Source: Cenococcum geophilum 1.58 (Eukaryota > Ascomycota > Dothideomycetes > Gloniales > Gloniaceae). From it: DNA of 64,000 bases. The notes under the pieces are model-generated. The model was not told the origin of the DNA. It searched no databases and worked only from the letters and a program-made list of their open reading frames with translations. The stretch spans positions 3,414,341 through 3,478,340 of the forward strand of contig KV748182.1 in NCBI GenBank assembly GCA_001692895.1, in the 5' to 3' direction. This document shows, piece by piece, positions 25,590-39,105 of this stretch (position 1 is the first letter of the stretch; each line of letters begins with the position of its first letter). Position numbers and translations under genes: made by a program.

Positions 25590-27280
25590 CCTCCTTAATA
25601 TTCTATTGTATTTCCCTAGCGTTCTTATTGCTATTAAAATAAAATATAGCTCTTTTATTATGCTATCTAACTTTTATATCGCCTAGAGCCCCTTATCTAT
25701 ATCCTAGTGCCACCGCAGCTCCACTTAAATCTACTTTACTCCAGTCTAAAAAGATTACTGGCTCTACTATACCCTACTCTTATATAATATGCTATCTAGC
25801 AATATTTTTTCCAAGTTGTATTTCTAGAGAGATTAGAATCCAGTATAGTACTCGTATTCTTTACCTAGCAGTGCCTACTAATCCAATCCCTTAGGGTCAC
25901 GCTCCTTAAGAGTTGTTAACTAGGTCATCTATAGTGCGGTATTTATCGCCGCTGTATAACCCTAATAGTATTTAAGGAAGGGATTTTAGTTCCTTTTAAG
26001 AGGCTTTTAGATTACGCGACTTTCTTTACCCTTTCCTCTTAGTATTCCTAAGTATAGTAGGTCCTTCTCTTTGGAGTTGCTAGTATATAGCCTCTACCGT
26101 AGGCTAAGGAAGCGCTAGTTCTTTAGCAATGGGCTCCTACATTTAGGCTTTACGTTTAATAAACATTATAAGTACTTATATAGTTTTAGCGTAGTACTAA
26201 AATACGTATTATATAGCCTTATAACCTTAGCTGTTTTTAAATTGTCCCGGACTTTCTGTAATTAAAAGTAATAATATTTAATATAGCTTCGTTTGCTTCT
26301 CCCTAGTATATTTTTTAAGATAACTTTCTAGCTTGTATTATTTTCTAGAAGTTTATTAAGCGTCGCATTTTCTTTTAATCGCTATTTATCTCTAGGTAAT
26401 AGAATATAAGAAGTTCCCGCTTGCAATTCTTAAGGCGCTGGTAACAATATCGATATAGAATTATGCTAAAATACTTAATAAAAGTTGCACAGCGCTAAAC
26501 TGTTTATGAAAATTTATATTTAGAAAGAGGGGGCATTTTAACTAGAAGTGGTGATTTATGTAAGGATAATTTAGCTAAGCGCTAGGTTTAATCGTACAAG
26601 TAAGGTAGTTTACCTACTTTAGGCGACGCTTAAAAGTCTCTACGTTGGCGCTTAGTTATACGTTCTCTAAAATAGAACAGTTTATATATAGCTGTTATAA
26701 TGTGTATTTAAGGGAAACTAAATATAAAGAAGCAAAGAGGTGTAACGACTTACAACTTCGTCCCTAACTTTCAACCACAAGTGCAAATACTACTTATGTC
26801 CTTAAATAATAATACTAAGTAAGGGCGGTATCGCTGTAACTGGCCTAGCATCTGACTTAACAGCTAGCTCGGTTAGCCGCGTGAAATTAGCTCTAAACTA
26901 TACACTAAGCTACGTCAATATATTCTATAAGTCCTGCTTAGATAACTTCGTCTTAATATATACGTAGATTGGGCATTTCCGTAGAATTTTTTTAGGATTT
27001 AAATTATAATATAAGGGCCCTTTATTAAGTTAATTAATTTCCAAGTCTCTTTCTATTGTTTAATCTTATTAATAATAATATTTCTAGATATATAATTAAG
27101 GTAATACAAATACCCGATTTTTATTACTCTCTTGGCAGATATTATATAATTATATTTAAACTCTAATGTGTTTAGTAAGCAAGCTGGCTATATAAGTATT
27201 TGGGCCACCCACTACGCTACTAAGGGCAAATATTGTAAGTTACTTAACCACGAATAATTGTATTAAGTGCAGCTATCTAC
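25590..27280. other. RIP-mutated DNA, unclassified
   Basis: Stop-dense in all frames, TA-rich. No domain recognised on either strand. Confidence 0.5.
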
Positions 27281-27289
27281 TATCTACTA

Positions 27290-27750
27290 GTTTGACGTCT
27301 GGGGCACGTACGTGCTATATGTTCTGTTAATTCGCATATACTGTACTTGCGCACTACGCGTTACGGCCGCTTAGCTACTATATCTGCTACAGCCTCCTTA
27401 CGCCTAGTTTAGGCGGTTTGTGCATAAGATAGGCCCTCTACTCCTATTAGAATACCCCCCTTAGCTATATACGTGCGCCGCTTTGCCCTCTTCCTTTTCT
27501 GGCGCTAGTTTTCTGCCTATAGCTTCTCATTTTCGCTTATAAGTAGGATAGCGCTTAATATTGCTATTTCGCAACCTTTGACAAGCTGGCTAAGTGCTTA
27601 CTTTGTTAGACTTGGTGGGGTATGCGTACCTTTTTGTCGACAGACTATTCGGTTTAGAGTTTAGCGGTGAGATTATAACGAATTTGTGCGGAGATGCTAT
27701 ATTGACGAAGTTTGTTAGCTACTGACGTAGCTCTACTGCAGAGGTAAGAC
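27290..27750 (-). mobile_element. C-terminal remnant of a pogo/Fot-type transposase
   Basis: On the minus strand the segment reads a basic stretch RxKRKRAKRRTYIAKGGxL (about 27,455-27,520), the GGxLxGVEGLSYAQTA block, ETRRKEAVADIVAKR-like helix, and a CCHC-type knuckle SICELTEHIARTCP (about 27,300-27,345). In the knuckle one expected Cys appears as Tyr (TGC to TAC, a RIP change). This order (basic patch, KGGVLTVQEG-like block, zinc knuckle) is typical of the C-terminus of fungal Tc1/mariner pogo-like transposases. I could not find the catalytic DDE part in the stop-dense DNA to the right (27.8-29.2 kb), so this may be a fragment. Confidence 0.6.
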
Positions 27751-27759
27751 GGGTGCTGT

Positions 27760-29330
27760 TTGACGTCGGTATTACTCTAGTTTTAACCTGTATTATCACT
27801 CTCTAGAGACCCCTATAGAAGGTCAATTCTCTTATATATATTAGGGCTCTTAGAGCCACCTTAAATAAAATAGATCACTTGTTTAATTCTATATCTCTAC
27901 CTATTAGCTAGTTTATATCATTCTTTATAATACCTGCCTAGCTAAAAAAGTTTATTAGTATATAACGAGTCTGCGTTGCGTACTAGGATATACTAGATAT
28001 ACTAGATAACTATATAGAACCCTAAGCCTACTACGCTCTTTATCTAATACTAGTTAAAATGTAGGAGTATACACTATAGCATTCTAAGAAGCTTTATAGT
28101 GCTCTTCTACCTTATAAGTATTTATATCTTTTACAATTTGCATAACTAATGCGAGATTTAGTAAGTGTCCGAAGGTGTTTTAGATACCACTATTGCAGAA
28201 TATAAGGCTATTAGGGTCCTTAGGCATAAGGGTGCCTATAAGCTCTAGGCCCTACTTTAGTAATTATAAGCTAATTCACCGTTATTCCGTCTTGCCAGTA
28301 TACACCACTATACGAAATTTTAAAATGACGCCTAATCCTTATCTAATGCGCCGTATAGATATAATAAGCTCTTATATCCTTATCGGTAGTATAAAATCTA
28401 CGTCACTAAATTGCTTTAAATAGATCGAGTGTATATCGGCCAATCGCTCGACAGGGCTATTTAAGCGTCGCGATGTCGTAGACGCGCTACTTATAATATG
28501 GGATTGGCGTAGGCACCGAAAGTTAAGGAGTAAGCCTTGGCAAAAAGGCAATGAGATGGTTAAGTCGGGGTGTTTTACTCCCCGGCATAAGGTAATAGCG
28601 AACCACTACTCTAAGTATACGTTATGGTATAGTATAGGATTAAGGATATTTGCTATATAAGCGTACGGTGTCCAAGCTATAATGCGATATTGTTATCTCT
28701 TTAGCTACTTCTATTAAAGTTTTGCACAATAGCTCTTTTGCTACTGTAGTGCTTATTACTTTACTTAGAGACAGCACCTAAAAATCCCCTAAATGCCCTT
28801 GTTCCGTATACTGCTTAGCTCGCTTCTTAGCCTAGTAAGCCTTTTACCTTAACTTTATCCATTTTTACCTCTGATTATATGTTTACTAAAAGCACCTAGC
28901 CTACGTATAAGCACTCTATGGCTTAGGCTATATTGGGTTTTGGCTCTATATTTACAGCGGTGCGGTCGCTTTCTTCTTAGTTAGAATTAGAAATACTATC
29001 TATTATATTTAAACCCTCTACTTCCTTAAACGCCTTATTATACTCTAGGTCGCTTGCCTTTAACTTAGACGCGGAGTTTAACGGGCTTTAGCCTACGTTT
29101 GTGGCGATATTTAGGTAGTTAGGGCTAACAAAATTTATCAGAACTGTGTCGCCTTGGCTAGGCCAAGTGTTACGTTCCTTTCGGCGTCTTCGATGTGGTG
29201 AAACCGCGGCTTATTAGGGGGTAAATGGCGGAGGTAAAGGCGAGGGGGTAGCCTTTAGCTTAATAGGTTAAAGACCAGGAGAGCGACGAAGTATATTATT
29301 AGAGTTGTAGTATAAGCTAGATATAGAAGG
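27760..29330. other. RIP-mutated DNA, possibly the rest of the transposase
   Basis: A plus frame at 28,193-28,423 and coding-like minus runs (about 28,750-28,960) do not match a family I know. A less mutated strip lies at 29,140-29,260. Confidence 0.4.
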
Positions 29331-29339
29331 ATATAGAAA

Positions 29340-29990
29340 TGTAAAATATAGTCGGTTAAAAGGTATAGGTAGGAGAGGGGATCCTTAGGAGTATTCGCTT
29401 ATTAAGATCGGCTTATTATTTGCTTAGGTGTAAACATCCTACTTATACCTCCTTTGTAAAGTAGATTATAGCTTTAACTGCGCTAATGTTTAGGAAACGC
29501 CACGAAAACGTATATATATATATATATATATATTCTATTATAGCCATGTACTATTTAGGGTATAGGCCGTTACAGAGCGCTAACTAAATACTTCCTGCTA
29601 TTAATATACTTGCTCTAGTTTAGAAGCCAACTATAAGAACTATATATCTATTACCTAATACTATACTTAACTAAGGAAAAAATAAAGGAAAGTAATGTGT
29701 TACTATTAAAGAAAGTTAGAGTTTAAAGGCGAGCTTAAGTAAGTAGTTTTTAACGCCTTGTGTCTATAGGGCTATTCCAGTATTATACGCTTCTTAATCG
29801 GCAACGTACTAGTAGAGGTATGTATAGAGGAGGCTCGCGGTATATTTGGTTAGATAATTAGAGAAGGAATTCTTAGGAGTCTTTACTTATTAATATTGGC
29901 TTTTATACTCTCTATATTTTATATACTTAGGTATAGACGTCCGGTCTCCTTTATAAATTTAATTATAGCTTTAACTACGCTAATGTCTGG
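29340..29990. repeat. RIP-mutated copies of repeats Q, P and Q
   Basis: Q at about 29,365-29,500, P at about 29,505-29,690 with a TA microsatellite at 29,510-29,535, and a second Q at about 29,865-29,990, all in + orientation as at 23.5 kb. Compared with the unmutated Q at 45.55-45.89 kb, C:G to T:A changes are seen at CA, TG and also CG sites. Confidence 0.85.
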
Positions 29991-30009
29991 CTTCTAGCGC
30001 TTAATTGGG

Positions 30010-33000
30010 CCGTTAATACTCCTGCCTCCTTCTTATCTACGTAAGTAGCCTCCTAATATATATAATAGATCCCTAAATCGATCTCTATATTACTCTCTTA
30101 GTTTAATCCTCTGCTGCGCCCACCTCCTATAAAAGAAAAGGAAGTGCTATATTAATTTTATAAGCCTATAGTTGTATAACGCCGTCTCTAATATATTAAT
30201 TTTGTGGAGATATTCCTTTAGAAATAACTTACTAGTCCGTAGCTACGTAAAGATAGTAGCTTCTAGGCTAATTAGCTACTAGTATAATCCTATAGCCTTT
30301 CTAAGGTAGAGTACTACGTTAATCTTCCTTATAAACTTACCTATATTAGATCTTCCTAATAGAAGCGGTCCTATTATTATCTTAGCTTTTTTTAAGGCTT
30401 GCGTTATAAGGTACTATAGGAGGCCGTCTCTCTATAGTGGCTCTTCGCTCTCTAGTCTTATCGCTACTTTAGTAAGCTTATTGGCCTTCTCGTTTTCTAT
30501 AAATCCTAAATAGCCTAGAATCTAGTATAGCGTAATATTGTTTAGCTAGAGCTTCTTTAAGATCTCTATAACTATTTCCTAGCAAACTCTAGCCCTCTAG
30601 CTCTATACTAATAGTAATGCTAATTACGAGTTAAAGAATATTCTTATACTAGAAGTAGGTATTGGAAAACCTACTTAGTTAATAGCCGTGTATATAGGGT
30701 CCTATGGCCAGTTAGCTGCCTCGCTAATTGCTAGAAGCTCTATTAGGTAGGCGTCGGCCTACTTAAAGCCCGCTACCGTTTTTAAAAGCGTTACTTTAGA
30801 TGGCGTAGTATATACGCTAACTCCTGCCCTACTATTACGTACCGATATATTAACGTATATGTTAACCTACCCTAGTTTATAGTCTTTAATAATAGCTTAA
30901 GTATACTCTTCGTCCTTGCATATTACTATATTTAGCTTAGCTACCTACAGCGGGTATATATACGGTTTAACCTCTAGCACCCTATTTACCTGGATATCCT
31001 TATATATCTCTACTATCCTCTAAAGCGGCGACCGGTGCCGTCTGTAGAGCCTTTGTCTTTAAATCATCTAATAAGGATATAATTTGCCTAGTTTATAGAT
31101 TAATACCCAGAACGCGATAGCCTGGTTACGCAGCCTTTACTTAAAAGGGAGTAAGCTAGCTTTTACTTTTACTATTAGCAGGGTAATAAAGCGGAACCCC
31201 CTAATAATAGCTTATACCGTAATCCTCTGCGCCTACTAGAGGAGCTGTATTAACTCTTATATTATAAGCGGGTACCATATTAGCAACGCGTAGTCTACTA
31301 CTAATAGGACTAAGCTCTTAGCTAGCTGCTTAACGCTCTTAAACTACAGTCCCTTTAATCTGCGCAACGCTAGCGCTACCTTAGTGGCTTTGCCTACCTT
31401 ATTTACTAGGTGCGCCTTAAACCGTAGCTCCTTATTAAGGATCACCTTAAGGATTTTAACTTCCTAAGTCGGGGGGATCCCTTTTCCTTTAAATTGGAGC
31501 GGCGTAGTGGTATCCCTGCCTGCTTCTTTATATCTAGTAAGGTAGATAAATAACGTTTTCTTCGCTTTAAATTGGGCTCCACTAGTCCTCTCCCATTTCT
31601 TAAGTATTGGTATAATCTCGCCCTAGATAATCTATGTGTTTTCCTCCGCTATAGGGCCTATAACCTATACTAAGTAGTCATTAACAAAGGCTATAAAGCT
31701 GCTATTTTTAGGTGTGTTTTATATAAGATCCACATTAAAGAATAGAAAGAGTATTAGGGCTAGTGCTAATCCCTATAGGAGACCCGCCTATAGGAGCGCC
31801 TATACCTCTAATGTGTATCCATTAACTAGGATATAGGCTTAATAGTTTATATAAAAGTCCTGCACCTATTATATAATCGTCTAAGGTATTTAACGCTGCT
31901 ATAATCTCCTAATTTCCGGCTTTATAGCCATATTATTATACATACCCTTAATATTAAATAATACTAGAGACAGCGTCTTCTTTCCTCTTTATACTCTAAA
32001 TACGTCCTTATAGAGATACGATAGCGTATATATTGTTAATCTTTGCTTCCTAGCTCTAAAGTGCGTCTTAGGTAGTAGGCTATATTCCTCTACTAGGTAT
32101 ACTATCCTCTCCACTACTAGTAATTTAAGTGCTTTTCCTAGCGTCGGGAGGAGGGAGATCGGCCTATAGTTATTTGCTACTGTATAGTCCCCCCACTTTA
32201 GCTTCTATAGCGGTATAATCTTTACTACCTTCTATTTCTAGGGTACCTTTCCTATCTCAAGTAATTTGGTAAAGAGAGTGGTGATTTTACCACTTAATAC
32301 GGGCTATAGCTCTCGCTATACCCTAGCTAGTAGGCCGTCCCTTCTAGAAGCCTTATCTGGGCTAGCCCTAAACACAGCTACCTCGACCTTATATTTGGCG
32401 ATAGGCTTTTATAGCAATTAGTTATAGCTAGTTATAGCTTCCTCCTCTTATTTACACGGCGGCGGGACCGGAAAGAATACCTAGAGTAGTTTTTTTGCAA
32501 TATTATAGTTCTCTATAACGACTTCTCCCTATCCTCTATCCTTCTTAATTAGCGGTATTTTAGTGAACGCGGATATAGCCTACGGATTAAGGTATTTCGA
32601 CGCTTTTTATATATTGTTACTGTTACTAAGAAATTCGTCCTAATAGAGCTTTTTATATCGCCGAATAGTCCTATAAAAAAGCTTCTTCGCTCTTACTACA
32701 ATATTATATAGCTTAGGGTCATCCCTTCTTTACCTCTATATCGCGCTATTTCTATTCCTCTAGTATATATATAACTTCCTCAGCGTTATAAGGTCTTTAT
32801 TCCACTATCTTTTTATATACAGTAATAGTCTGGCCTATTAGCAGTGTGCTTTAAGGGCTTTATTAACCCACCTATTAAAGTAGTTAACTATTTCGTCTAT
32901 ATCTTCTATAGGGAATCCTATCTCTTTCTATTACTTTACGTCTTCTTATATCTTGTCCTAGTTTATATTCTTAATAAGCAGCCTCTCCTAGCTCTTCTAC

Positions 33001-35085
33001 GTGTCTATATTGACCTAGAAGCTAGTATAGATAGCTCTATAGTCTAATCCGTACTTATACTCCTAGATAGCGCACTTTACTAGTTTATTCGCTAGGCCCG
33101 GGGTTATAAATATAAGGTCAATTGTTAATATTCGCCCCGCGTCGCTTTTAAACGTAGGTATTCCTACTAGAAGTAGGCTCTAGAGTAACCGGTCCGCTAT
33201 AAAGTCAATAATTAGTACGCTTTCTTTCTGTGTTAATATGGTACTAATATAACTTCCTCCCTATAGCAGATTGTGCCAATTAAAGTTACCTACGATTACT
33301 ACCTCGGTATATAGGTCGCGTAATAGTTCACCCTAGATTAGCCTATTAATTATCTCTAGTTTGCTAAAGAGCTTCTCTAGGTTCTCTTCCTTAGTTCTCC
33401 TTAAACCTCTATTTAAAATATATACCAATATAATTATAAGTCTCCTTTAGCTAACGTGCGCTACTACCACCATAATGTCTACTAAATCTACCTATAGCTA
33501 TATAGCTGCCAGCTCTCTAAATGCCTAGATATATAACCTAACTAAAAAATACCGCTGCTACCTGCCTATTAGGACGAACCTTATTTACTAGGGATTTAAG
33601 CCAGCTAGCACCACTTCCCTATTTAAGAGAAAGCAATAAGGCTCCTAGCCTAGAATAAAGTAGAAGTCCGCTAGCGCTTCATCATTATATAGCGCATACT
33701 ACGCCTTCCTATACTTCTTTATATTCGCCTAAAGGATCCAGAGTTCTCTATTTATAGCGCTATTATATAAGAATCCTATTTATCTCTTTTCTATATACTA
33801 GGTATTTACAGTATAAGGCTTAGTAAGGACCCTAGCAGTTTACATAGTATAGATTTACCGTCTTACACCAGAGATAGCCTTCCCGCCTATATATTTCGCA
33901 TATATTAGGTTATATATAGTCTCTAGCCCTATGTCTAAACCTTTTACATTTATAGTATGCTATAGGGGTACGTCGCTCCTTAAATGGTGATATAATAATC
34001 GCGCCTCCCCTAAATAACACGTTGTTTAACGTAAGCAGCTTTTCTACATCCTCCTTTATTGCCACTTTAATAATTACTAACACGTACTAGCCGCGCGGCC
34101 TTAGTTATCCTAGCTATCTTATTATACATACCTCTACCCCATTCTCTACCCCAAAGCGCTCTATAGCTGACTTACTTACTTTTCCGCTATTAATATCCAT
34201 TACTAAAGGTACTTTAACCCAGTCCGCCTTAACTGTATACTACTTAGGTCTAATAAGCCTCGCGCTAGGGATATACAGTTTAAGCTATTAAGTAGTCGTC
34301 TACCTAAACACAGCTTCTTTATCTTTTTCCACCGAGAATCTAATAATGCTCACGCTATCGCTTATTCGCCATACGCGGAAGTCCTTAAGTATAGCTCCCG
34401 TAAGCCCCTTAACATCCTTTATACCTTACGCAATAGTTTACTTTACTGCTTTAGTAGTAGCTACCCTCTCTATTACCTCCTTACCCGCTTAGCTAACGTC
34501 TATTACTAGCTGCTAATTAGGTTCCTTAGGGTTCCTAGCGCTTATTATTTATAGCAAGGTTATCTCTAACCCTGCCATGCCTCTACTAGCCGCTACTAAT
34601 ACCTATAATTATATTAGAGCTAAGGGAGTATTTAGTTGCGCTTATAAGGACCGGATGGCCTTTTAGAGTTTAGTGTTTTGCTTTTTAAGGCTTCGCTATT
34701 CCGATTTAATATTTATAAGGTCATTTCTAATGCTCTTAATAATACTATTCTAGTTTATAATAATATTGCTTTGCTATACTATAGTTTCTTTAAGGCTTTT
34801 AATAAGTCGATAAAATTCATTATAATTAATACCTCCTCCTTTACGTTTAGGTAAGGTAGAGACTCTTACTATAGGGAATAGAGGCAGTATATACTATATA
34901 GCTTATAGTCCGGTTTATAGTGCGGTTATCTACTATTTAAACTATACTAATATTTAGGCTCGTGTCCTCAGCAACTACTAGGCCTCTTACACCTTCGCGC
35001 TCGGTTTCTTTATACGTCTTAGTAAAGCTGCTAGCGGGTTTAGAGGTAGTGTTGCTAATACGCATTTAGGGGTCGAAGCAGCCAT
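30010..35085 (-). mobile_element. RIP-mutated LINE with EN, RT and RNase H (Tad-like)
   Basis: Read on the minus strand from about 35,085. A first ORF region (35.0-33.85 kb) ends in zinc-knuckle-like sequence (CKRFRHRARDY, about 33,940, Cys partly mutated). An EEP endonuclease follows, with VGNFNWHNLL (about 33,255-33,290; family GDFNxHxxLW). The reverse transcriptase has SGKITTLFTKLLEIGKVP and NNYRPISLLPTLGKAL (32,310-32,130), and FVND for the catalytic FVDD box (31,670-31,690, one Asp mutated to Asn). RNase H remains include AYLIELLAISEAAN (about 30,700-30,750) and FIENEKANKLTK (about 30,480-30,510). This order and the C-terminal RNase H fit Tad-clade elements of ascomycetes. It carries dozens of stops. 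The 3' end near 30,010 is approximate, with no clear A-tail. The plus frame at 32,844-33,047 is an antisense shadow. Confidence 0.9.
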
Positions 35086-35095
35086 CGGGGCTCCT

Positions 35096-35312
35096 ACGCC
35101 ACGAAAACAACCCTATAGCCGGTGCGGGTCAGCCGCCCTCCCTACTAGCGCAGGCTAGGTGTAAGAATCTTACTTACGGCGCAAGGCCGCGATAATGTGT
35201 TGCGCCGCAGGTCTAGTTCACACGTGAATTAGCGGGGGTAGCAGTGTGGTTCTTTTTACGTGATTTCCCAATTGTATATAGTATATTCTTGGCACTACAA
35301 ATTTTAAAAGCC
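35096..35312 (+). repeat. T-repeat, long copy (left arm of a 10.4-kb bracket)
   Basis: About 215 bp matching the reverse complement of 45,339-45,552 almost end to end: ACGCCACGAAAACAACCCT, then TGCGGGTC(A)GCCGCCCTCCC, GTAAGAATCTTAC, CACGTGAATTA, and CTTGGCACTACAAATTTTAA. It abuts the 5' end of the LINE relic. The core is shared with six other places in the window. Confidence 0.92.
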
Positions 35313-35599
35313 AAGCCCCTAGATTAATTAACGCTTGATCGCAGATAATAACTAGGCTTATTACTACCCATTAGGGCTATTAAATCTACACAAGTTTAAG
35401 TTTCTGGGTGCTATGTCTTGTGCCATGTCTTAGTACTGTTATTCTCCGCTTTTATAGACGCCTAATAGCGTTCGCTTGCTTCGCCTAATACTAGACAAAA
35501 ATGACACGACAAATATACGATGTAAACTCTTTAAGTACGTCCCATAAGAATCGGACAAAGCGACCTATCTATATAAGGCATTATCTTACGTATAAGGCG

Positions 35600-35895
35600 G
35601 TTAAGGACGTCCACTGTACTAATCCAATTGCTTATTAGCAAGCCAGAATAAAAGGAACTTAATATTAACGACTCGCTCATATAGCTCTCGATTTGATAAT
35701 AATTCCACTAATATCGTCAGACCCCGAACGTATATTTAGCCTTATAGGCTTACTCCTTACTACTAATTGCGCACGACTGCAACCTAATATAATTGGAGCT
35801 TTAATGGCGGTAGGATCGTGGGATAAGGAAGATATAGTTTATATAGTAGATGGGCAGTTAAAGCGCCTGTAGAAGGAACAGGATATATACGGTAG
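35600..35895 (+). mobile_element. hAT-family transposase C-terminal fragment
   Basis: The + strand reads NPIAYxQARIKG, LAHIALDLIIIPLISSDPE and RIFSLIGLLLTTNCARLQPN (35,620-35,800). This is the hAT dimerisation block (family: ALDLLSIPAxSSxxERVFSxAGLLLTxRRxRLxP). Three interruptions at TAG/TAA codons in the first part fit RIP. It lies 0.3 kb inside the long T-repeat. Only the C-terminus is recognisable. Confidence 0.8.
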
Positions 35896-35899
35896 AAAG

Positions 35900-38560
35900 G
35901 TGACTTAACACTATACTAAGACTCGCGATAGGCCTATATTAAGAGCAAAGGCGAAAGAAACGACGGTAAAAAACAATCTAGGCGTTAGTAGGTAGGTCTT
36001 TCTATATTAACACTATGCCAAGACTTGTAATAATTACTAACTACTATACTAGTTAAATTTAGTTGCAACCGTTGCAATATTAATTCAATCAATTTAATTA
36101 ACTAAGCCCTCTGCTTATAAAGCTTTCAATTTAATTAATTTAAGGCGTCAATTGAATTAAATTAAATTAATTAATTAGCAAGCCTGGTGATAGATAGGAT
36201 ATTAAACCGCGCGAAGATTAGTTAGACGATGGGACCGAGTAAAGTGGCCTCCTATTCTCTTATATTCTTAAGAATGGCGTTAAAGGACGATATAGACGAA
36301 TTTTATTAAATATTAAAGTTGACGCGTATAGAGCGAATACTGATAGAATAATCAGGATTAGGAAAGGTTAAACCAATGGTTATACTCAGCGGTTCCGCCC
36401 TAACGAGTCGCATAACCTATTTATCTACTTAACGGTTTTGAGCGTAAAAGAAGCCAATATTTATTTAAGGCTGGTTGTCAAATAAAACCCGGTTTTCGCC
36501 TAGGAAAACTGACATAAACCTTATAACTGCTAGACCTTAAACCTAGCAATAAACCTATACCTCTATTGTCCCAGCAAATCCTACTATTAAACTTTAAAGA
36601 GGGAGGAACACCTCTTGATCGTTACTAGCACCTTCCGCGTCTGCCCTCGTCACTATAGCTACCCCCACATTTACATTATCTTTATAGTTCCTACCCATAT
36701 ATATAATATCCATATTTTGGCTAAGCTTAATATTGAGGCCATAAGTGATAACTTGGGCAGCTATGTTCTAAGCCTATCTAGAAGTTAGGATGAAAAAGAT
36801 ACTATAAGGTAATAATATAAAAGCAATATACCTAGAAGTTTCCAAGCTTATAATATAGTTTAAAGAAGCACTCGGAGCAGGTTACTAATAATGGTTAAGA
36901 TATATTAAACAGGGCAATTAAGAATAAGAACTCTGTTTTACTATAAAAGGATTTAGAGCCTTATTAAATACACGAAGTGGGTAAGGCATTTACCCCTAAT
37001 CTAAGCTTAATATAGTAGTAATCGACGCCAGGTCAATAAGATATGCCTTTACTATTCTATTAGGGATTTTTAACTGCAAAACTGAACTAAGTGGTATAAG
37101 ACATAAGTTGCCGCGACCTTAAGGCTGGAGATAGTAGTGGCAGTGAAAGCAGCTAGGTCACCTCTTAAGAGCTAGGATGAATGCTAACCAGCTAATAGTA
37201 ATTAGCTATAAATCGTGGATAAACTAGAGAAGAGAATACAGTATCTTAAGGCATTTTATCTTAGCCTTACATACAGTTAGCTAATAAGGTCACTTACTTT
37301 TAACTAATAAGCGAGCTATAGGCCAATATAGTATGTCCTACTAATTAGAACCAGAGCTAGATATACCCTACTTTTAAAGGTGTCGTTCTTAGAGAGACTG
37401 CGCTAGAAGATATATACGGATATAGATTGGCGTATATAAGGTGATATAGAGTATATTATAGATATAAGAGACCGCTTAAGAGGCAAATGAGCGGTAATCC
37501 AATATTAATATACTTAAATTAAGCCGGACTAAGCTCTAGCCGCCATAGAGGTTTAGCCATGTACTTAATATCTAAATAAGCTCTAGATTACTTATACCCT
37601 CTAATAAGTTTTTTTAAATGCTAAGCCTCGCTACTGGATTATTACTAGACTGGGATAATACTTCGTATCGCCTCCATTCGCTACAAATAGGCATATTTCG
37701 CAAATTTCCTTATACTAGTTGGAGCTAATTTAGGGCGCCTATAGGGAGTTTAAATACGGCTTAGAGAATGCTAATTTGGGCAAGAAACTCTATAATATAT
37801 CGTTATGGACCAAATTCGCAGAAAGACTATCGGGTTTGCTTGTATAGTAGTTTAGTTTAGACGGCCAACATAGTATTAGCTAGGGAATTAGGTACTATAT
37901 GCCTTGGTTTTTAGCTTAATAACGGTTACCTCTTACAATGGTTATTAGGGGGAAAAGAATAACTATATAGGAAATTCGCGTATATAGCTTTACTAACTGT
38001 TTAACAGCTAAAGGTAAAGCGGGCACGAGCCATATAAAAATTCAAGCCTATTGAAGTAGAGATTGGCAGGAACACTTCAATATATAAAGTTGGCTAGAAC
38101 TATTTATACGGCGTTAAAAACGAATAGAAATATAAAAGCCGGTTTATAAAAGGTTGTAATCGCTAATATAAATAAATGTAAATTATGTAAGTAGATAGGT
38201 TCTCTTAATATAATAAGTCACATGCTAGGTATATAGGCTTCTCCTATACAAACAAGAGAAAACGTCCCTCCTCTACTAAAAAAAAAAGCTATAACCGTAA
38301 CCTCTGTATTAACAGTCGGCTAAAACCCCTTAATAATGTAAAGTAGCCTAGGCGGCTTAACCGCAAATATAGACCTTGTATTACCCATTAGTAATATCCC
38401 TAATCTAAAGATATAAAAACCTACCTGGTATCATCACTTATATTAAATATTAAAGGTACCACTACTATTTTCCTTAATATGCACCTCTATTAAACTGCCC
38501 TTAAACTCTACTTAGCTAAATACCTTAATAGACTAAGGATTAATTATTATATAGATATTA
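35900..38560. other. RIP-mutated DNA, unclassified
   Basis: AT-rich start (TTAATTAA clusters near 36,090-36,180). A coding-like + run (about 36,725-37,830) has stops mainly at TAG/TAA; pieces include AKLNIEAISDNLGSYVLSLS and LFERLRxKIYTDIDWRI-like sequence. I do not recognise the family. Confidence 0.45.
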
Positions 38561-38586
38561 TATTCTCCGTGCGTAATATAGACTAG

Positions 38587-39105
38587 TTACTTAGGAGTAA
38601 AGATATAGTCTATACCTAGTTTAACTTTAACAGCGGTAACTAGAGTAGGATCTTTATCTCTAGCCTTCTGGGCAACTCCAATAATACTACTACTAAGGGA
38701 AATATTATTATCGTATGCGATAGCAAAAGTCCCATTATTAGCGTTGCGGGTTTTAGTAGTTTAGATATTAATACTTCCGTCCTATTTATGTATAAGTAGC
38801 TAGGTACTATTATTCTTAATTATTTTAATTATAACCTATTTACTATAGGCTACCGAAATATCGTCTCCGGGCTTTAATATTAAGCTATTAAAGTAACTAA
38901 TAAAGCTAAAGAACTCTAATATATATTTAAATAAATTATAGCCGCCTTTACTAATAGCGTTGGTTTTATACTATATAATTAAGGAAATTTTATGGATAAT
39001 ACCGCCTAAGACCTTCGGAAGTTTAGAGTAGATAATATATCGTCTCTTTATATCTCCGCCAGTTCCGTTCTCAATAAATACCTTATAGGTAAACGTTTTT
39101 TCCAT
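38587..39105 (-). pseudogene. RIP-mutated copy of the HET-fusion N-terminal domain (left arm)
   Basis: Mirror copy of 40,525-41,043 in the left arm of the palindrome, 519 bp from ATG to the stop after the TPK motif. Its translation resembles residues 1-175 of the intact HET protein at 42,587. Broken by RIP-type stops. Function unknown. Confidence 0.8.
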
